NCBI RefSeq assembly: GCF_001590795.1
Contig: NZ_JXDL01000001.1
Span: 1,599,233 to 1,638,801 of the forward strand
Source: Bradyrhizobium sp. AT1
GTDB lineage: Bacteria; Pseudomonadota; Alphaproteobacteria; Rhizobiales; Xanthobacteraceae
Direction: 5' to 3'
DNA: 39,569 nucleotides
A program made the translations under genes and the position numbers. This document shows, piece after piece, positions 6,477-14,513 of the stretch; position 1 is the stretch's first letter; the number at the start of each line of letters is the position of its first letter. The notes beneath the pieces are model-generated. The model had not been told where the DNA came from. It made no database searches and was given only the letters and a program-made list of their open reading frames with translations.

Positions 6477-8034
6477 TCAATCGCTCGACCTCGCTGCGCA
6501 ACGCCTGCCGCGAGCCGCCTTGCGAATAGAACATGTGGCCGCCGGGATAGACGGCGAACTTGACGCGCTGCGTGACGAACGCGGGCAGTTGATCGAGCGC
6601 GCGCTTCGTTCCGAAATAGGGCGTGGCGAGATCGAACAGGCCGTGCGCGACCAGCACGTTCAGCTTGGCATCGGTGGCGAGGATCTGGCGCAACTCGGAC
6701 ACCGATTGCGGCGGGTTGATGCCGCGGCCGAAATCCCAGTGACCTTCCACAGCGCCGTTCAAAACCTCATAGGAGCCGTCCGGCTTCCAGTTGAGCTTGC
6801 GCGAAAGCACGTCGACGGCGGCACTCGTGAGCGGCGCCTGCAGCGTATCGCCCGAGGGGTCGCCGAACCGCGAGCTGCTCGAATCCGGATAGGGATCGTA
6901 GCCGCGCACGGAGGCGTCGTAGCGCCCCGTCACCTTGCCGTTCTTTCGGTCGAATTCGCGGCGGAATTCACCGACGTCGAACCGGCCGGCGAGCCTGCGG
7001 CTCACCGCCTGGTCGATGCCGGTGAGCTCGGCGACCTTGTCGGCGAGACGATTGGTGGCCTCCTTGTCCGCCTCGCCCTTGACGAGGTCGGCCAGGAATT
7101 CGCCGCGCGCGTAGGCCTCGACGTCGGCGAGGTCGGCGCGCTTGACCGGCCCCTTGGCCGCCCGCGCCACCGCTACATAGCTTGGCAAGGTCGCGACGTA
7201 TTGCAGGAGGCTGGTGCCGGTGAACTCGCGGAAATCGAGCAGCGGCGACACCAGGATCAATCCCTTGACGCCGACGCCGTGCTGGAGCTGCAACTGGCGC
7301 ACCACCTTCGGCCCGCGAATTCCGCCATAGCTCTCGCCCGCGACGTATTTCGGCGAGGTCAGCCGGTCGTGCTTCTCGAGCCAGCGGCGGATCACCAGCG
7401 CGATCGTGTTGACGTCGCCGTCGACGGAATAGAACGATTTGCGCGCGTCCTCAGCGGTCGCGATGAAGCGGCTATAGCCGGTGCTGACGGGATCGATGAA
7501 GACGAGATCGGTGAAATCGAGCCAGGTCTCCGCGTTCGGCTTCACCTCGGGCGAGGCCGACGGCGACAGCGCATCGCCATCGAGCGGCAGCCGCCATGGA
7601 CCGGCCGCGCCGAATTGGAGCCAGGCCGAGGACGCGCCGGGCCCACCATTGAACAGGAACGTCACCGGGCGCGTCGCGCGGTCGGCGCCGTCGAGCTGGT
7701 AGGACGTATAGGCGATGTCGGCCAGCGGCTCGCCCTTGCCGTCGAACACGCGGATGGAGCCGGCGGTCGCGGCGAAGCTCAGGGTGCGGCCGGGCAGCTC
7801 CAGCGTCTGCTTCGTGGTCGAGTCGGGCGGGAGGCGATGCGGCTCGGCCGCCGCCGGCGCAGCCTGCGCCGCACCTTGCGCATTGCCGGCGCGCCCGCCC
7901 TTCTGTCCCGCCGGTGCTGCCGCCTCGGCACGCGGCTGCGGCGCATCATCCGCCCGCGCAAGGCTCGAGAGTGCGACCGCGGACACGGCCAGCGCCAGCC
8001 CCGTTCGTCGCAGCGTCGGCAAGATCGTGAGCAT
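6466..8034 (-). CDS. Secreted S10-family serine carboxypeptidase-like protein
   Basis: A 522-residue exported peptidase. The ATG at 8034 is preferred over 8073 because AGGGAG lies upstream and the signal peptide (MLTILPTLRRTGLALAVSAV, ending near ARA) then starts at once. An Ala/Pro-rich linker leads to the catalytic domain. The oxyanion-hole motif NGGPGASS is near residues 129-136, and the nucleophile is Ser235 in GESYGGIRG. The acid is probably Asp in LFDLATPYFGT and the base His in YPGGHMFY near the C-terminus. Family S10 enzymes remove C-terminal residues at acidic pH; long bacterial members are periplasmic. The role here is likely peptide scavenging, which is inference. It is divergent from nadK. 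Confidence 0.9.
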   Translation of the reverse strand: MLTILPTLRRTGLALAVSAVALSSLARADDAPQPRAEAAAPAGQKGGRAGNAQGAAQAAPAAAEPHRLPPDSTTKQTLELPGRTLSFAATAGSIRVFDGKGEPLADIAYTSYQLDGADRATRPVTFLFNGGPGASSAWLQFGAAGPWRLPLDGDALSPSASPEVKPNAETWLDFTDLVFIDPVSTGYSRFIATAEDARKSFYSVDGDVNTIALVIRRWLEKHDRLTSPKYVAGESYGGIRGPKVVRQLQLQHGVGVKGLILVSPLLDFREFTGTSLLQYVATLPSYVAVARAAKGPVKRADLADVEAYARGEFLADLVKGEADKEATNRLADKVAELTGIDQAVSRRLAGRFDVGEFRREFDRKNGKVTGRYDASVRGYDPYPDSSSSRFGDPSGDTLQAPLTSAAVDVLSRKLNWKPDGSYEVLNGAVEGHWDFGRGINPPQSVSELRQILATDAKLNVLVAHGLFDLATPYFGTKRALDQLPAFVTQRVKFAVYPGGHMFYSQGGSRQALRSEVERLIRE

Positions 8035-8278
8035 GATCGTTCTCCCTGCCCGGCTGTCATAGCCGGTGCGCACCGACGCTAGCGAGGAATTGCGACGGTT
8101 TGCGGGATCGCCGGTCCGATGGCGCCTTCCGGGCTGGCTCGATCAACCCGTTTTGTTCTCGGAAAGCGACAATAGCCCGTTCGCCCTGTGCGGCGGTGAT
8201 CCTCGACAATACAGGCCTACCTCGTATAGACGAGCCCGGCGGAACTTACTCAAGACAGCGGCACCTGCCCGGAAGCTC

Positions 8279-9058
8279 ATGACCAAGCCCAAGCGATACG
8301 AGCGCATCGCCTTCGTCGCCAGCCCGAGCAGCGAGGCGCAGGCCGCCATCGGTCAGCTCACCCGGGACTACGGCAATTGCGCCCCGAACGAAGCCGATAT
8401 CGTGGTCGCGCTCGGCGGCGACGGGCTGATGCTGCAGACGCTGCACCAGAACATGCACACGGGAAAGCCGATCTACGGCATGCACCGCGGCACCGTTGGC
8501 TTCCTGATGAATGAATACTCGACGCACGATCTGCGCGCGCGGCTCGAGGCGGCGCATGAATCCGAGATCAACCCCCTCCTGATGCGCGCAACCGACGTCA
8601 ACGACCGCGTCCACCTGCACCACGCCATCAACGAAGTTGCCCTGTTCCGGCAGACCTACCAGGCCGCGCGCTTGAGGATCATGATCGACGAGCGTGAGCG
8701 CATGCCCGAGCTGATCGCCGACGGCATCATGGTGGCAACGCCGGCCGGCTCGACCGCCTACAATCTCTCGGCCCAGGGACCGATCCTGCCGATCAACGCC
8801 GCCCTGCTGGCGCTGACCCCGATCAGCGCCTTCCGCCCGCGCCGCTGGCGCGGCGCGCTGTTGCCCAACACGGCTTACGTCGTGATCGAAGTGCTGGAGG
8901 GCGACAAGCGCCCCGTGGCGGCGGTCGCCGACCACGACGAGGTGCGCGACGTCCGCCGCGTCGAGGTGCTCTCCGACAAGACCATCTCGATGCGGATGCT
9001 GTTCGATCCCGGCCACAGCCTGGAAGAGCGCATCCTGCGCGAGCAGTTCGGCTACTGA
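8279..9058 (+). CDS. nadK: NAD kinase
   Basis: NAD kinase phosphorylates NAD to NADP with ATP or polyphosphate in the cytosol. The start is placed at ATG 8279, behind CGGAAG; the in-frame region from 8066 has no family similarity. The 259-residue protein has the hallmark GGDG motif at residues 46-49 ([15 protein letters not shown]). The [12 protein letters not shown] strand-loop, the NE motif in [11 protein letters not shown] and the NAD-binding [17 protein letters not shown] motif follow. It ends with the beta-sandwich half ([19 protein letters not shown]). The length is normal for the short alphaproteobacterial form. It is convergent with a lipoprotein gene, 13 bases apart. Confidence 0.96.
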   Translation: MTKPKRYERIAFVASPSSEAQAAIGQLTRDYGNCAPNEADIVVALGGDGLMLQTLHQNMHTGKPIYGMHRGTVGFLMNEYSTHDLRARLEAAHESEINPLLMRATDVNDRVHLHHAINEVALFRQTYQAARLRIMIDERERMPELIADGIMVATPAGSTAYNLSAQGPILPINAALLALTPISAFRPRRWRGALLPNTAYVVIEVLEGDKRPVAAVADHDEVRDVRRVEVLSDKTISMRMLFDPGHSLEERILREQFGY

Positions 9059-9071
9059 GCTTCAGCGCCGA

Positions 9072-9656
9072 TCACTGGCCGCAGGGCTGAACCGAGTCCA
9101 GGCCGCCCGCCAGAGCGGGATCACTGAGCATGTCAAAATCGCTGACGACCGGGACGAAGCTCTTCGTCTCCGAGGTCATCAGATAGATCGTGACAGGGAG
9201 CGCGGCCTGCGGCGCGGCGTTCGCGCGACAGAACTCCTTGGCCGCCACGCCGAGCCCCATCGACCCGCGCTTGCCTTGCCTGCCCTGCTCGACCATCGCC
9301 GCCCGCAGCGCCTCGAAGCGCGCCGCATCGCCCGGCGACAAGCGATAGGCATGGATTGCAGATCCTTCCGGCGGCGCCGGCAGGCCGGCGCGATCTCGCG
9401 CCTCGCTCATCTCCATCATGGCAAAGCTGGTCCTGGTCTCGGCCTCGCCCACCACCTTGGTGACAACGTCGAGCTTGACGCCGCCCGAACGCGACCGAAG
9501 CACCTCGGGCAGTTGCACGGCGACGCGCAGCATCGACAGATCCGTCGTCTTGGCATCGATGCGGGCAAGCCGCGGGATCGATGTCAGCGGCACCGAGCTG
9601 CAACCGGCAAGCGCGAGCGCAGTCGCGCTCGCAAGAACGCGCACGAGGCGGTTCAT
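9072..9656 (-). CDS. Hypothetical lipoprotein
   Basis: A 194-residue protein behind GGAGA. A lipoprotein signal peptide (MNRLVRVLASATALALAGC) ends with the lipobox LAGC, giving lipidated Cys19. The mature part begins SSVPLTSIPRLARIDAKTTD and contains a strand LRVAVQLPEVLRSRSGGVKL. A helical section follows (RFEALRAAMVEQGRQGK), then KEFCRANAAPQAALPVTIYL and a C-terminal Cys. Two cysteines may pair in the periplasm. No named family is recognised. It lies just downstream of the XRE/DUF2975 pair on the same strand but is separated by 67 bases, so it need not be in their operon. Confidence 0.75.
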   Translation of the reverse strand: MNRLVRVLASATALALAGCSSVPLTSIPRLARIDAKTTDLSMLRVAVQLPEVLRSRSGGVKLDVVTKVVGEAETRTSFAMMEMSEARDRAGLPAPPEGSAIHAYRLSPGDAARFEALRAAMVEQGRQGKRGSMGLGVAAKEFCRANAAPQAALPVTIYLMTSETKSFVPVVSDFDMLSDPALAGGLDSVQPCGQ

Positions 9657-9723
9657 CGCAGACGTCTCCAGTCTTGAATTGAACGGGCTTGAGGTAAACG
9701 GAGCTCGAGTTGGACGAGCCTGG

Positions 9724-9978
9724 CTAGGCTGACTTGCGACCGGCCGCGCGCGATTCCAGCGCGTCGTCCGTGCTGTCGGGAACGTATTCCAGGATATCGC
9801 CGGGCTGGCAGTCGAGCACGGCGCAGATCCGCTCCAGCGTGTCGAAGCGGATGCCTCTCACCTTCCCCGACTTGAGCAATGAGACGTTCGCCTCAGTGAG
9901 CTCGATGCGCGCGGCGAGCTCGCGCGAGCGGATCTTGCGCCTGGCGAGCATGACGTCGAGATTGACGATGATCGGCAT
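9724..9978 (-). CDS. Small XRE-family regulator paired with DUF2975 protein
   Basis: An 84-residue DNA-binding protein of the short XRE/Cro type (YozG-like). The helix-turn-helix covers residues 8-62: LARRKIRSRELAARIELTEA, then NVSLLKSGKVRGIRFDTLERICAVLDCQPGDIL. This includes the typical LA..I.L....S..K.GK....F.TL..IC..L.C.PGD signature. A short charged tail follows. It starts two bases after the DUF2975 gene ends and has no strong ribosome binding site, so translational coupling is likely. In this two-gene arrangement, known in Firmicutes and Proteobacteria, the regulator probably represses its own operon. A candidate operator (10575-10610) lies upstream. Confidence 0.9.
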   Translation of the reverse strand: MPIIVNLDVMLARRKIRSRELAARIELTEANVSLLKSGKVRGIRFDTLERICAVLDCQPGDILEYVPDSTDDALESRAAGRKSA

Positions 9979-9980
9979 GG

Positions 9981-10544
9981 TCAGATGATCTCGCTGTTCT
10001 CGTGCCAGACGCGAACGGCATCGGCCATCACGGTCGCGAACGCGAGGAGCGCGAGGCCGCTCAGCACCGACAGCACATGCGACTGCTCGATACCGAACAT
10101 GACGACGATCTGGCCGGGCTGGTTGGCCCGCGTCAGGTTGATCGTGGTGAGCATCTGCACCAGCGGCGAGATCAATGCGCTCACGATCAGCGCGAGGCCC
10201 ATGCGGCGGATGCGCCAGGCGTTGCCGGTCACGAAGACCTCGCCGCGTGCGAAGCGCGAGAACAACATCGACAGCTGCAGCAGCGCATAGATGACAGGCG
10301 CAAGTCCGAGCAGACTGATCAGCGCGCCGGCTAGACGCGTGTCGAGATTGAGCGTGAACGGCCGCGCGCCCAGCGCGGACTGGGTCGCGATCCAGTGCCG
10401 GAGGAGCTCGTCGCTCGACCAGAGCAGCGGCACCGCCAGGACCGCCCCCGCGACACAGACGAGCGCGCCGGCAGCCACGATCCGTCCGATGCGCCGCAGC
10501 CGCGGCTCAACCGGTGTGGGGTAAGGAAACGCGATCACGCTCAT
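9981..10544 (-). CDS. DUF2975 inner-membrane protein
   Basis: A 187-residue membrane protein with four predicted transmembrane segments. These lie near residues 23-45 (IVAAGALVCVAGAVLAVPLL), 71-95 (AGALISLLGLAPVIYALLQL), 112-130 (MGLALIVSALISPLVQM) and 152-175 (VLSVLSGLALLAFATVMADA). The LFSRFARGEVFVTGNAWRIRRMG loop between TM2 and TM3 is the DUF2975 signature (an F..G..F....A..IRR.G pattern). Function is unknown. The family is almost always linked to a YozG-type XRE protein, as here, which may respond to a membrane signal. The start at 10544 follows GGGAG. It is the first gene of the pair. Confidence 0.88.
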   Translation of the reverse strand: MSVIAFPYPTPVEPRLRRIGRIVAAGALVCVAGAVLAVPLLWSSDELLRHWIATQSALGARPFTLNLDTRLAGALISLLGLAPVIYALLQLSMLFSRFARGEVFVTGNAWRIRRMGLALIVSALISPLVQMLTTINLTRANQPGQIVVMFGIEQSHVLSVLSGLALLAFATVMADAVRVWHENSEII

Positions 10545-10574
10545 CGGACTAGCTCCCGTTCATTCGAATATTTT

Positions 10575-10610
10575 TATTGTATTACGATAAAAAATGGCAG
10601 AATTACGATA
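10575..10610. promoter_or_regulatory. Candidate operator of the XRE/DUF2975 operon
   Basis: TATTGTATTACGATA (10575-10589) is a 15-bp palindrome with a single mismatch. Its right half ATTACGATA recurs exactly at 10602-10610. The two copies are 21 bp apart, two helical turns, on the same face of the DNA. They sit 31-66 bp upstream of the DUF2975 start in a very AT-rich spot. This suits cooperative binding by the encoded regulator. Confidence 0.6.
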
Positions 10611-10649
10611 TTAGGAACGCTTGCACTCTGATGCAGCGGCAACCCTTCC

Positions 10650-10692
10650 TTAACCCCCGCCGCGATATGGTTAACGAAAGTTGACCGCTTAA
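10650..10692. promoter_or_regulatory. CtrA-like half sites upstream of the response regulator
   Basis: Three TTAA motifs occur in 43 bp (10650, 10671, 10689) just before the 10704 start, in a GC-rich genome. On the minus strand the middle one reads TTAACCATA, matching the conserved half of CtrA boxes (TTAACCAT). No exact TTAA-N7-TTAA pair is present. Confidence 0.35.
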
Positions 10693-10703
10693 GCCCGGGC
10701 GCC

Positions 10704-11249
10704 ATGTTCCGCATCGACTTCAACAAGCTGCGCTTCCTCGTCTGCGACGACAATCCGCACATGCGCCGCATCCTGCGCACGCTGCTGCACTCCTTCGGCG
10801 CGCGCGAAGTCTACGAGGCCGAGGACGGCGCCACCGCGCTCGAGATGTACAGCCATTACGTGCCCGACATCGTCATCACCGATTGGGCGATGCCGATCTT
10901 CGACGGGCTCGAGCTTGCGCAGATGATCCGGCAGCCGGAATCCAAGGGCAACCCCTACGCGCCGATCATCATGCTGACCGGTCATTCCGAGAAGCGCCGC
11001 GTCACTGTGGCGCGCGATGCCGGCGTCACCGAATTCCTGGCCAAGCCGATCTCGGCCAAGGGGCTCTATCAGCGCATCCTCAACGTGGTTGCCAATCCCC
11101 GGCCCTTCATCAAGACCAAGACCTATTTCGGGCCGGACCGGCGCCGCAACACCAATTCCGCTTACATGGGTCCCGAACGCCGCGTCGGCGAAAAGCACGA
11201 GGTGCTGCAGCAGCCCTCGCTGCTCGACAAGGCCCGATCCTCCATCTAG
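10704..11249 (+). CDS. CheY-like response regulator with conserved C-terminal tail
   Basis: A 181-residue single-domain response regulator. The receiver spans residues 9-130. The acidic pocket is D15/D16 (FLVCDDNPHM), the phosphorylated Asp is D60 (IVITDWAMP), the switch Thr is in IIMLTGHSE, and the Lys is in EFLAKPIS. The C-terminal 45 residues contain FIKTKTYFGPDRRRN and MGPERRVGE, repeated G-P-(D/E)-R-R units that recur in alphaproteobacterial receivers of this type. No output domain is present, so it probably acts by protein contact or as a phosphate relay. The gene is followed 27 bases later by an Hpt protein gene, which could be its phosphodonor. CtrA-like half sites lie upstream. Confidence 0.92.
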   Translation: MFRIDFNKLRFLVCDDNPHMRRILRTLLHSFGAREVYEAEDGATALEMYSHYVPDIVITDWAMPIFDGLELAQMIRQPESKGNPYAPIIMLTGHSEKRRVTVARDAGVTEFLAKPISAKGLYQRILNVVANPRPFIKTKTYFGPDRRRNTNSAYMGPERRVGEKHEVLQQPSLLDKARSSI

Positions 11250-11276
11250 CGCAACGTCCCCGACGAGGCAGGCATC

Positions 11277-11855
11277 ATGGCGAAGAACAGCGCAAAGGAC
11301 ATTGAGGTCAAAGCCTTCGCCACGCACCAGATCATCACGCAGCCCAATCCGCTGCGCAAGGTTCTGCGCCGCGTCGAGGAGAAGGACCTGGACGATCCGG
11401 TCGGTCGCGCCGAGCAGGCGCTCGCGGGTCTTTCCGGCGAATTCAAGGAGTGGATGACCACCGAGGTCAACCGTCTGTCGGCCGCCTATGTCGCCGTTCG
11501 CAATGACGGCTTCACCCGGGAACGCCGCGACGAGCTGTTTCACGCCGCCCACGACATCAAGGGCGACGCCGCGACCTTCGGCTATCCGGCCGCGGCGGGG
11601 GTCGCCGAGAGCCTGTGCCGCGTCATCGAGCACGCGCCGGATCTGGAAAAGGTCCCGGCCGAACTGTTCACGCACCACATCAACGCCATCCTCGCCATCG
11701 TGCACGAGAACACCAGGCTCGACAGCATCAGCGTCTCCGCCGAGCTCAGCCGCCGCCTGCGCAAGGTCGCCGACGACTATCTCACCCAGGTCAACCGCGA
11801 CCGGCCCGAGCATCTCGAAGTGATCATGGCGCCGAGCATCGCGCCCGCGGAGTAG
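11277..11855 (+). CDS. Histidine phosphotransfer (Hpt) domain protein
   Basis: A 192-residue protein with one Hpt domain, about residues 52-160. The phosphorylatable His is H92 in LFHAAHDIKGDAATFGYP, which fits the Hpt consensus HxxKG(x)A. The surrounding residues form a helical bundle (VAESLCRVIEH, HHINAILAIVHEN). The N-terminal 50 residues are polar and may be flexible. It has no catalytic kinase part. It follows the receiver gene by 27 bases, so the two probably form an operon and exchange phosphate. No histidine kinase is encoded nearby, so an orphan kinase elsewhere must feed it, which is inference. A dispersed repeat follows the gene. Confidence 0.9.
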   Translation: MAKNSAKDIEVKAFATHQIITQPNPLRKVLRRVEEKDLDDPVGRAEQALAGLSGEFKEWMTTEVNRLSAAYVAVRNDGFTRERRDELFHAAHDIKGDAATFGYPAAAGVAESLCRVIEHAPDLEKVPAELFTHHINAILAIVHENTRLDSISVSAELSRRLRKVADDYLTQVNRDRPEHLEVIMAPSIAPAE

Positions 11856-11874
11856 TTCGCCGCCCTCTCCTCCT

Positions 11875-11991
11875 CGTCATTGCGAGAAGCCCTAGCGACG
11901 AAGCAATCCAGAGTCTTTCCGCGGAGAGATTCTGGATTGCTTCCGCCTTCGCCAAGGCTTCGGCGGACAAGTCGCTACGCTCGCAATGACG
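11875..11991. repeat. Dispersed palindromic repeat (CGTCATTGCGAG type)
   Basis: CGTCATTGCGAG at 11875-11886 and its complement CTCGCAATGACG at 11980-11991 bound the element. Inside is an inverted repeat around CAATCCAGAGTCTTTCCGCG and GGAGAGATTCTGGATTG. It also holds an insert GCCTTCGCCAAGGCTTCGGC (11946-11965), itself a small hairpin. I recall this mosaic as a common intergenic repeat of Bradyrhizobium. It lies between the Hpt and DUF2336 genes, which converge. Confidence 0.75.
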
Positions 11992-12003
11992 GTGGTTGGT
12001 GGG

Positions 12004-13170
12004 TCACGCCGCGATCAGATCGTCGTAGACGTCCTCGTCCGCGACGAGCTCGTCGCAGAACAGCCTTGCCTCTTCGCGCGCCGATTCGGTGGCGAAGCGG
12101 CGCAGCAGGACCATCAGCGGATCGGTGGCGCCGCGGTCGGTCTCGCAATGGGTGGGCACGCGCTCGACCATGCGGCGGCGCAGCCGTGCCGCGCCGTCGT
12201 CACTGTCGACGAAGCCTTGCTCGTGGCAGGCATCGAGCGCGACCTGGAACGCCGCGAACGTCGCCTCGGGCAGCCCGGCGCGGCGTAGCAGCGCGTGCAG
12301 GCTGTTGCCGCCGCGGTCGTGCAGCAGCGCGGTGACGCGCGCCAGCGGCAGATCGGCAAGCTCAGCCAGCGCCGCGTCGAACAAATCGAGATTGCTGGAC
12401 AGCAGCGCGCGCAGGATCAGGCCAGCGGTCAGTTGGCCCGTCACGCGCAGATGATGCACCAGGCCCTGCATGTCCTCGCCGCGCGAGCGCGCCGCGATGT
12501 TAATGGTGGAGCGGTCGCGCGCCTCGACCGTGATGCGGTCGGCGCGGTCGGCGCTCAGCCAGTTCCGCGCCACGACGAACTGCGCCAGCGTCTCCGAGAG
12601 TTTCGCCACCAGCGCCGCGCGCGTTGCGGACGGCAGATCATCCAGCACCAGCATCGCCTCGCGGATGGCGGCGAGATGGCCGTGGCGCTCGACGATGCGA
12701 TTCCAGGAGAACGGCGCAAGCTCGGCATGGGGATTTTCGATCAGCTCGAGCGCCGCCGCGGCGCAGCCGACTTCGGCGATGGCGGCGCAGACCGAGACCG
12801 GCAGCGCGATGCGGCGGGCGACCGCGCATTGCACCTCGTCATTGCCGGTCGCGACGATGTCGACGAGGTCGGCATCGATCAGAAGCGGCGAATGTTCGAG
12901 CACCGGCAGCGCGACGGTCGGCTGGTCCGCCGACAGCGCCCGCACGATCGAGGCCGGCGCATCCGTGCTGCGCGCAAACGCCTCGGCCATCGCCTGCCGC
13001 ACCAGCGGCGAGGGATCGTCGAGCAGCATCAACAGCGCGCCTTCGGCGGCGATGCGGTCGTCGGTCGAAAGGTCCGAGATCAGCCAGGCCCGGGCCAACG
13101 CCCGTGTCGCCTCGGCCCGCTCGCCGGCGGGCGCCGTCCTGATCCAATTGATGAACTGCCGAACAATCAT
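12004..13170 (-). CDS. DUF2336 domain-containing protein
   Basis: A 388-residue cytosolic helical protein behind GGAAGCAGC. It consists of repeated helix pairs resembling HEAT-type repeats (DDPSPLVRQAMAEAFARSTD, SADQPTVALPVLEHSPLLID, ENPHAELAPFSWNRIVERHG). The central LPVLEHSPLL..DLV.IV..G pattern is the DUF2336 signature. DUF2336 proteins are alphaproteobacterial and often lie near two-component genes; no biochemical function is established to my knowledge. Here it is convergent with the receiver/Hpt operon and divergent from the repeat before the transglycosylase. A near-perfect CtrA-type site lies about 73 bp upstream. A scaffold role in cell-cycle or motility signalling is possible but is only inference. 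Confidence 0.85.
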   Translation of the reverse strand: MIVRQFINWIRTAPAGERAEATRALARAWLISDLSTDDRIAAEGALLMLLDDPSPLVRQAMAEAFARSTDAPASIVRALSADQPTVALPVLEHSPLLIDADLVDIVATGNDEVQCAVARRIALPVSVCAAIAEVGCAAAALELIENPHAELAPFSWNRIVERHGHLAAIREAMLVLDDLPSATRAALVAKLSETLAQFVVARNWLSADRADRITVEARDRSTINIAARSRGEDMQGLVHHLRVTGQLTAGLILRALLSSNLDLFDAALAELADLPLARVTALLHDRGGNSLHALLRRAGLPEATFAAFQVALDACHEQGFVDSDDGAARLRRRMVERVPTHCETDRGATDPLMVLLRRFATESAREEARLFCDELVADEDVYDDLIAA

Positions 13171-13242
13171 GCTGCTTCCGGCTACACAACAAACGAAAAT
13201 GATGACGGCTCGTCACCTGCAACACAAAATAAACCACGACGC

Positions 13243-13260
13243 TTAACAAAGCGTTCACCA
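13243..13260. promoter_or_regulatory. CtrA-like box upstream of the DUF2336 gene
   Basis: TTAACAAAGCGTTCACCA fits TTAA-N7-TTAACCA with one mismatch (TTCA for TTAA). It lies about 73 bp upstream of the start at 13170, within an AT-rich stretch. Confidence 0.45.
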
Positions 13261-13315
13261 TAACTGACTGGTTTTGTTGAGGATTTGTTAAGGGAACAAA
13301 GGCGCCTCGGCTCGC

Positions 13316-13405
13316 GTGCCCCGGAATCTCTGAGCGAGATGCGCGCGGCCTGGGTCCCGGCTCTGCGGCGCATCGCTCACGCGCTGCGCCTTGTCCGGGA
13401 CACGG
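13316..13405. repeat. Dispersed repeat, CCCGGCTCTGCGGCGC type
   Basis: It contains GGTCCCGGCTCTGCGGCGC and a distal CGCTGCGCCTTGTCCGGGACA that can pair back on itself. A second copy with the same core words lies at 35313-35392. It fills the space between the DUF2336 promoter and the end of the transglycosylase gene. Confidence 0.6.
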
Positions 13406-13413
13406 CCCGAGAA

Positions 13414-14433
13414 TTAGCTGCTGAACGTGCCGCTGCGATCGCTGAAGAGATCGAGCGGCTGCGGCGGCCGCACGTCCGGCGCCGCTGACGCGACCGAGGT
13501 GAGCGAGGCGTTGTTGCCCCACAATTTCTGCACCGTGGTCGAGACCGGCTGCGTGGTGTCGCCGGGCTGATAGATCGAGCGGAAGGCCGGCGCGACTGGT
13601 GCATTGTCCGCGACCGTCGTGGACGAGGTCGCACTGACGGGCGTCACGGCGTTCGTGTTGGGGAAGGTCTGGAGATAGGCGGCGTTGTCGACCATCGGTG
13701 CAGTCGGCTGCACGCCATTCGCGCTCGCAACCTGCGTCGTCGACGGCGTGCCGCCATACATCGCCATCGCGCTGCGGGTCACCTTCGAATTGGCCGCGCT
13801 GGCATAGCGCGCGTCCAGCACCGAATAGACTTCGGAGACGCTGCGGGCGCGGCCGTCCTTGGCGTAGAAGATCGAACGGTTAGCGGACGCCGCGTTGGGA
13901 AACAGCCGCGCACCGACCGCTTGCGGATTGTCCTCGGCATTCGCGATCAGTTTTGCGGCGCCGCCGACTCCCATGAAATGCGCCATGTAGAGCTCGCTGT
14001 CGCTCGGCCTGCGCCCGAGCAGGCCGGTGAGCTTGAAGCTGTTCGACTGCGTCAGCGCCGCCGCCATGCTGGAGGCGGCTTCCGGATCGTCACGCAGCTT
14101 CATGATCGACCGCTTCATCGCGGGATCATCCACGCTGTAGCCGCCCGACGACGTCCTGGTGATGGCGTCGGAATAGTTGCCGTAGCCGAGCTGGGTGCCG
14201 GCCTCCTTCACGGTGCCGAGCCAGGTCTGGTCGATGAACTGGTAGAGCCCATGCGCGGACGAGGTGGTGGCCCCTGCCGTGGGATCGAAATCCGATTCCA
14301 TCTTGGCGGTGGTCAGCATGTACTGGAAGCTGACGCCGCTGACGTTCGAGGCCTGCTTGATCGCACCGGCGACGCGCGCCCGCGTCGGATCGAGACCGAC
14401 CGTCTGCGTGGCACTGGAATTGTCGACCGACAT
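13414..14433 (-). CDS. Lytic transglycosylase (SLT domain) without signal peptide
   Basis: A 339-residue protein. The SLT goose-lysozyme-like fold covers residues 20-180, with catalytic Glu46 in TTAKMESDFDP and the conserved SSAHGLYQFIDQTWL motif. The AHFMGVGGAAKLI segment corresponds to the later family motif. The remaining 150 residues are low-complexity, rich in Ser, Thr, Ala and Pro. There is no signal peptide from either possible start (14433 or 14475), unusual for an enzyme that must reach peptidoglycan. Export through the flagellar apparatus, as for other rod-associated muramidases, would explain this. A perfect CtrA-type box lies about 80 bp upstream, which fits flagellar or cell-cycle timing. 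Confidence 0.85.
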   Translation of the reverse strand: MSVDNSSATQTVGLDPTRARVAGAIKQASNVSGVSFQYMLTTAKMESDFDPTAGATTSSAHGLYQFIDQTWLGTVKEAGTQLGYGNYSDAITRTSSGGYSVDDPAMKRSIMKLRDDPEAASSMAAALTQSNSFKLTGLLGRRPSDSELYMAHFMGVGGAAKLIANAEDNPQAVGARLFPNAASANRSIFYAKDGRARSVSEVYSVLDARYASAANSKVTRSAMAMYGGTPSTTQVASANGVQPTAPMVDNAAYLQTFPNTNAVTPVSATSSTTVADNAPVAPAFRSIYQPGDTTQPVSTTVQKLWGNNASLTSVASAAPDVRPPQPLDLFSDRSGTFSS

Positions 14434-14513
14434 GATGAAGTGCCCGCCCCGCGCGGCGTTGAGCGGCGCCGGCAATTCGGACGCCCTGTCGTCTCACCGT
14501 GGGACAGGTATGG

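Noticed and set aside
6433..8082. A long plus-strand frame opposite the S10 peptidase gene.
   Set aside because: The minus strand has clear catalytic motifs and a signal peptide; this frame is a shadow with Arg/Ala/Glu-rich composition.
13414..14433. A Tat or Sec signal at the start of the transglycosylase.
   Set aside because: Neither possible start gives a basic region followed by a hydrophobic core.
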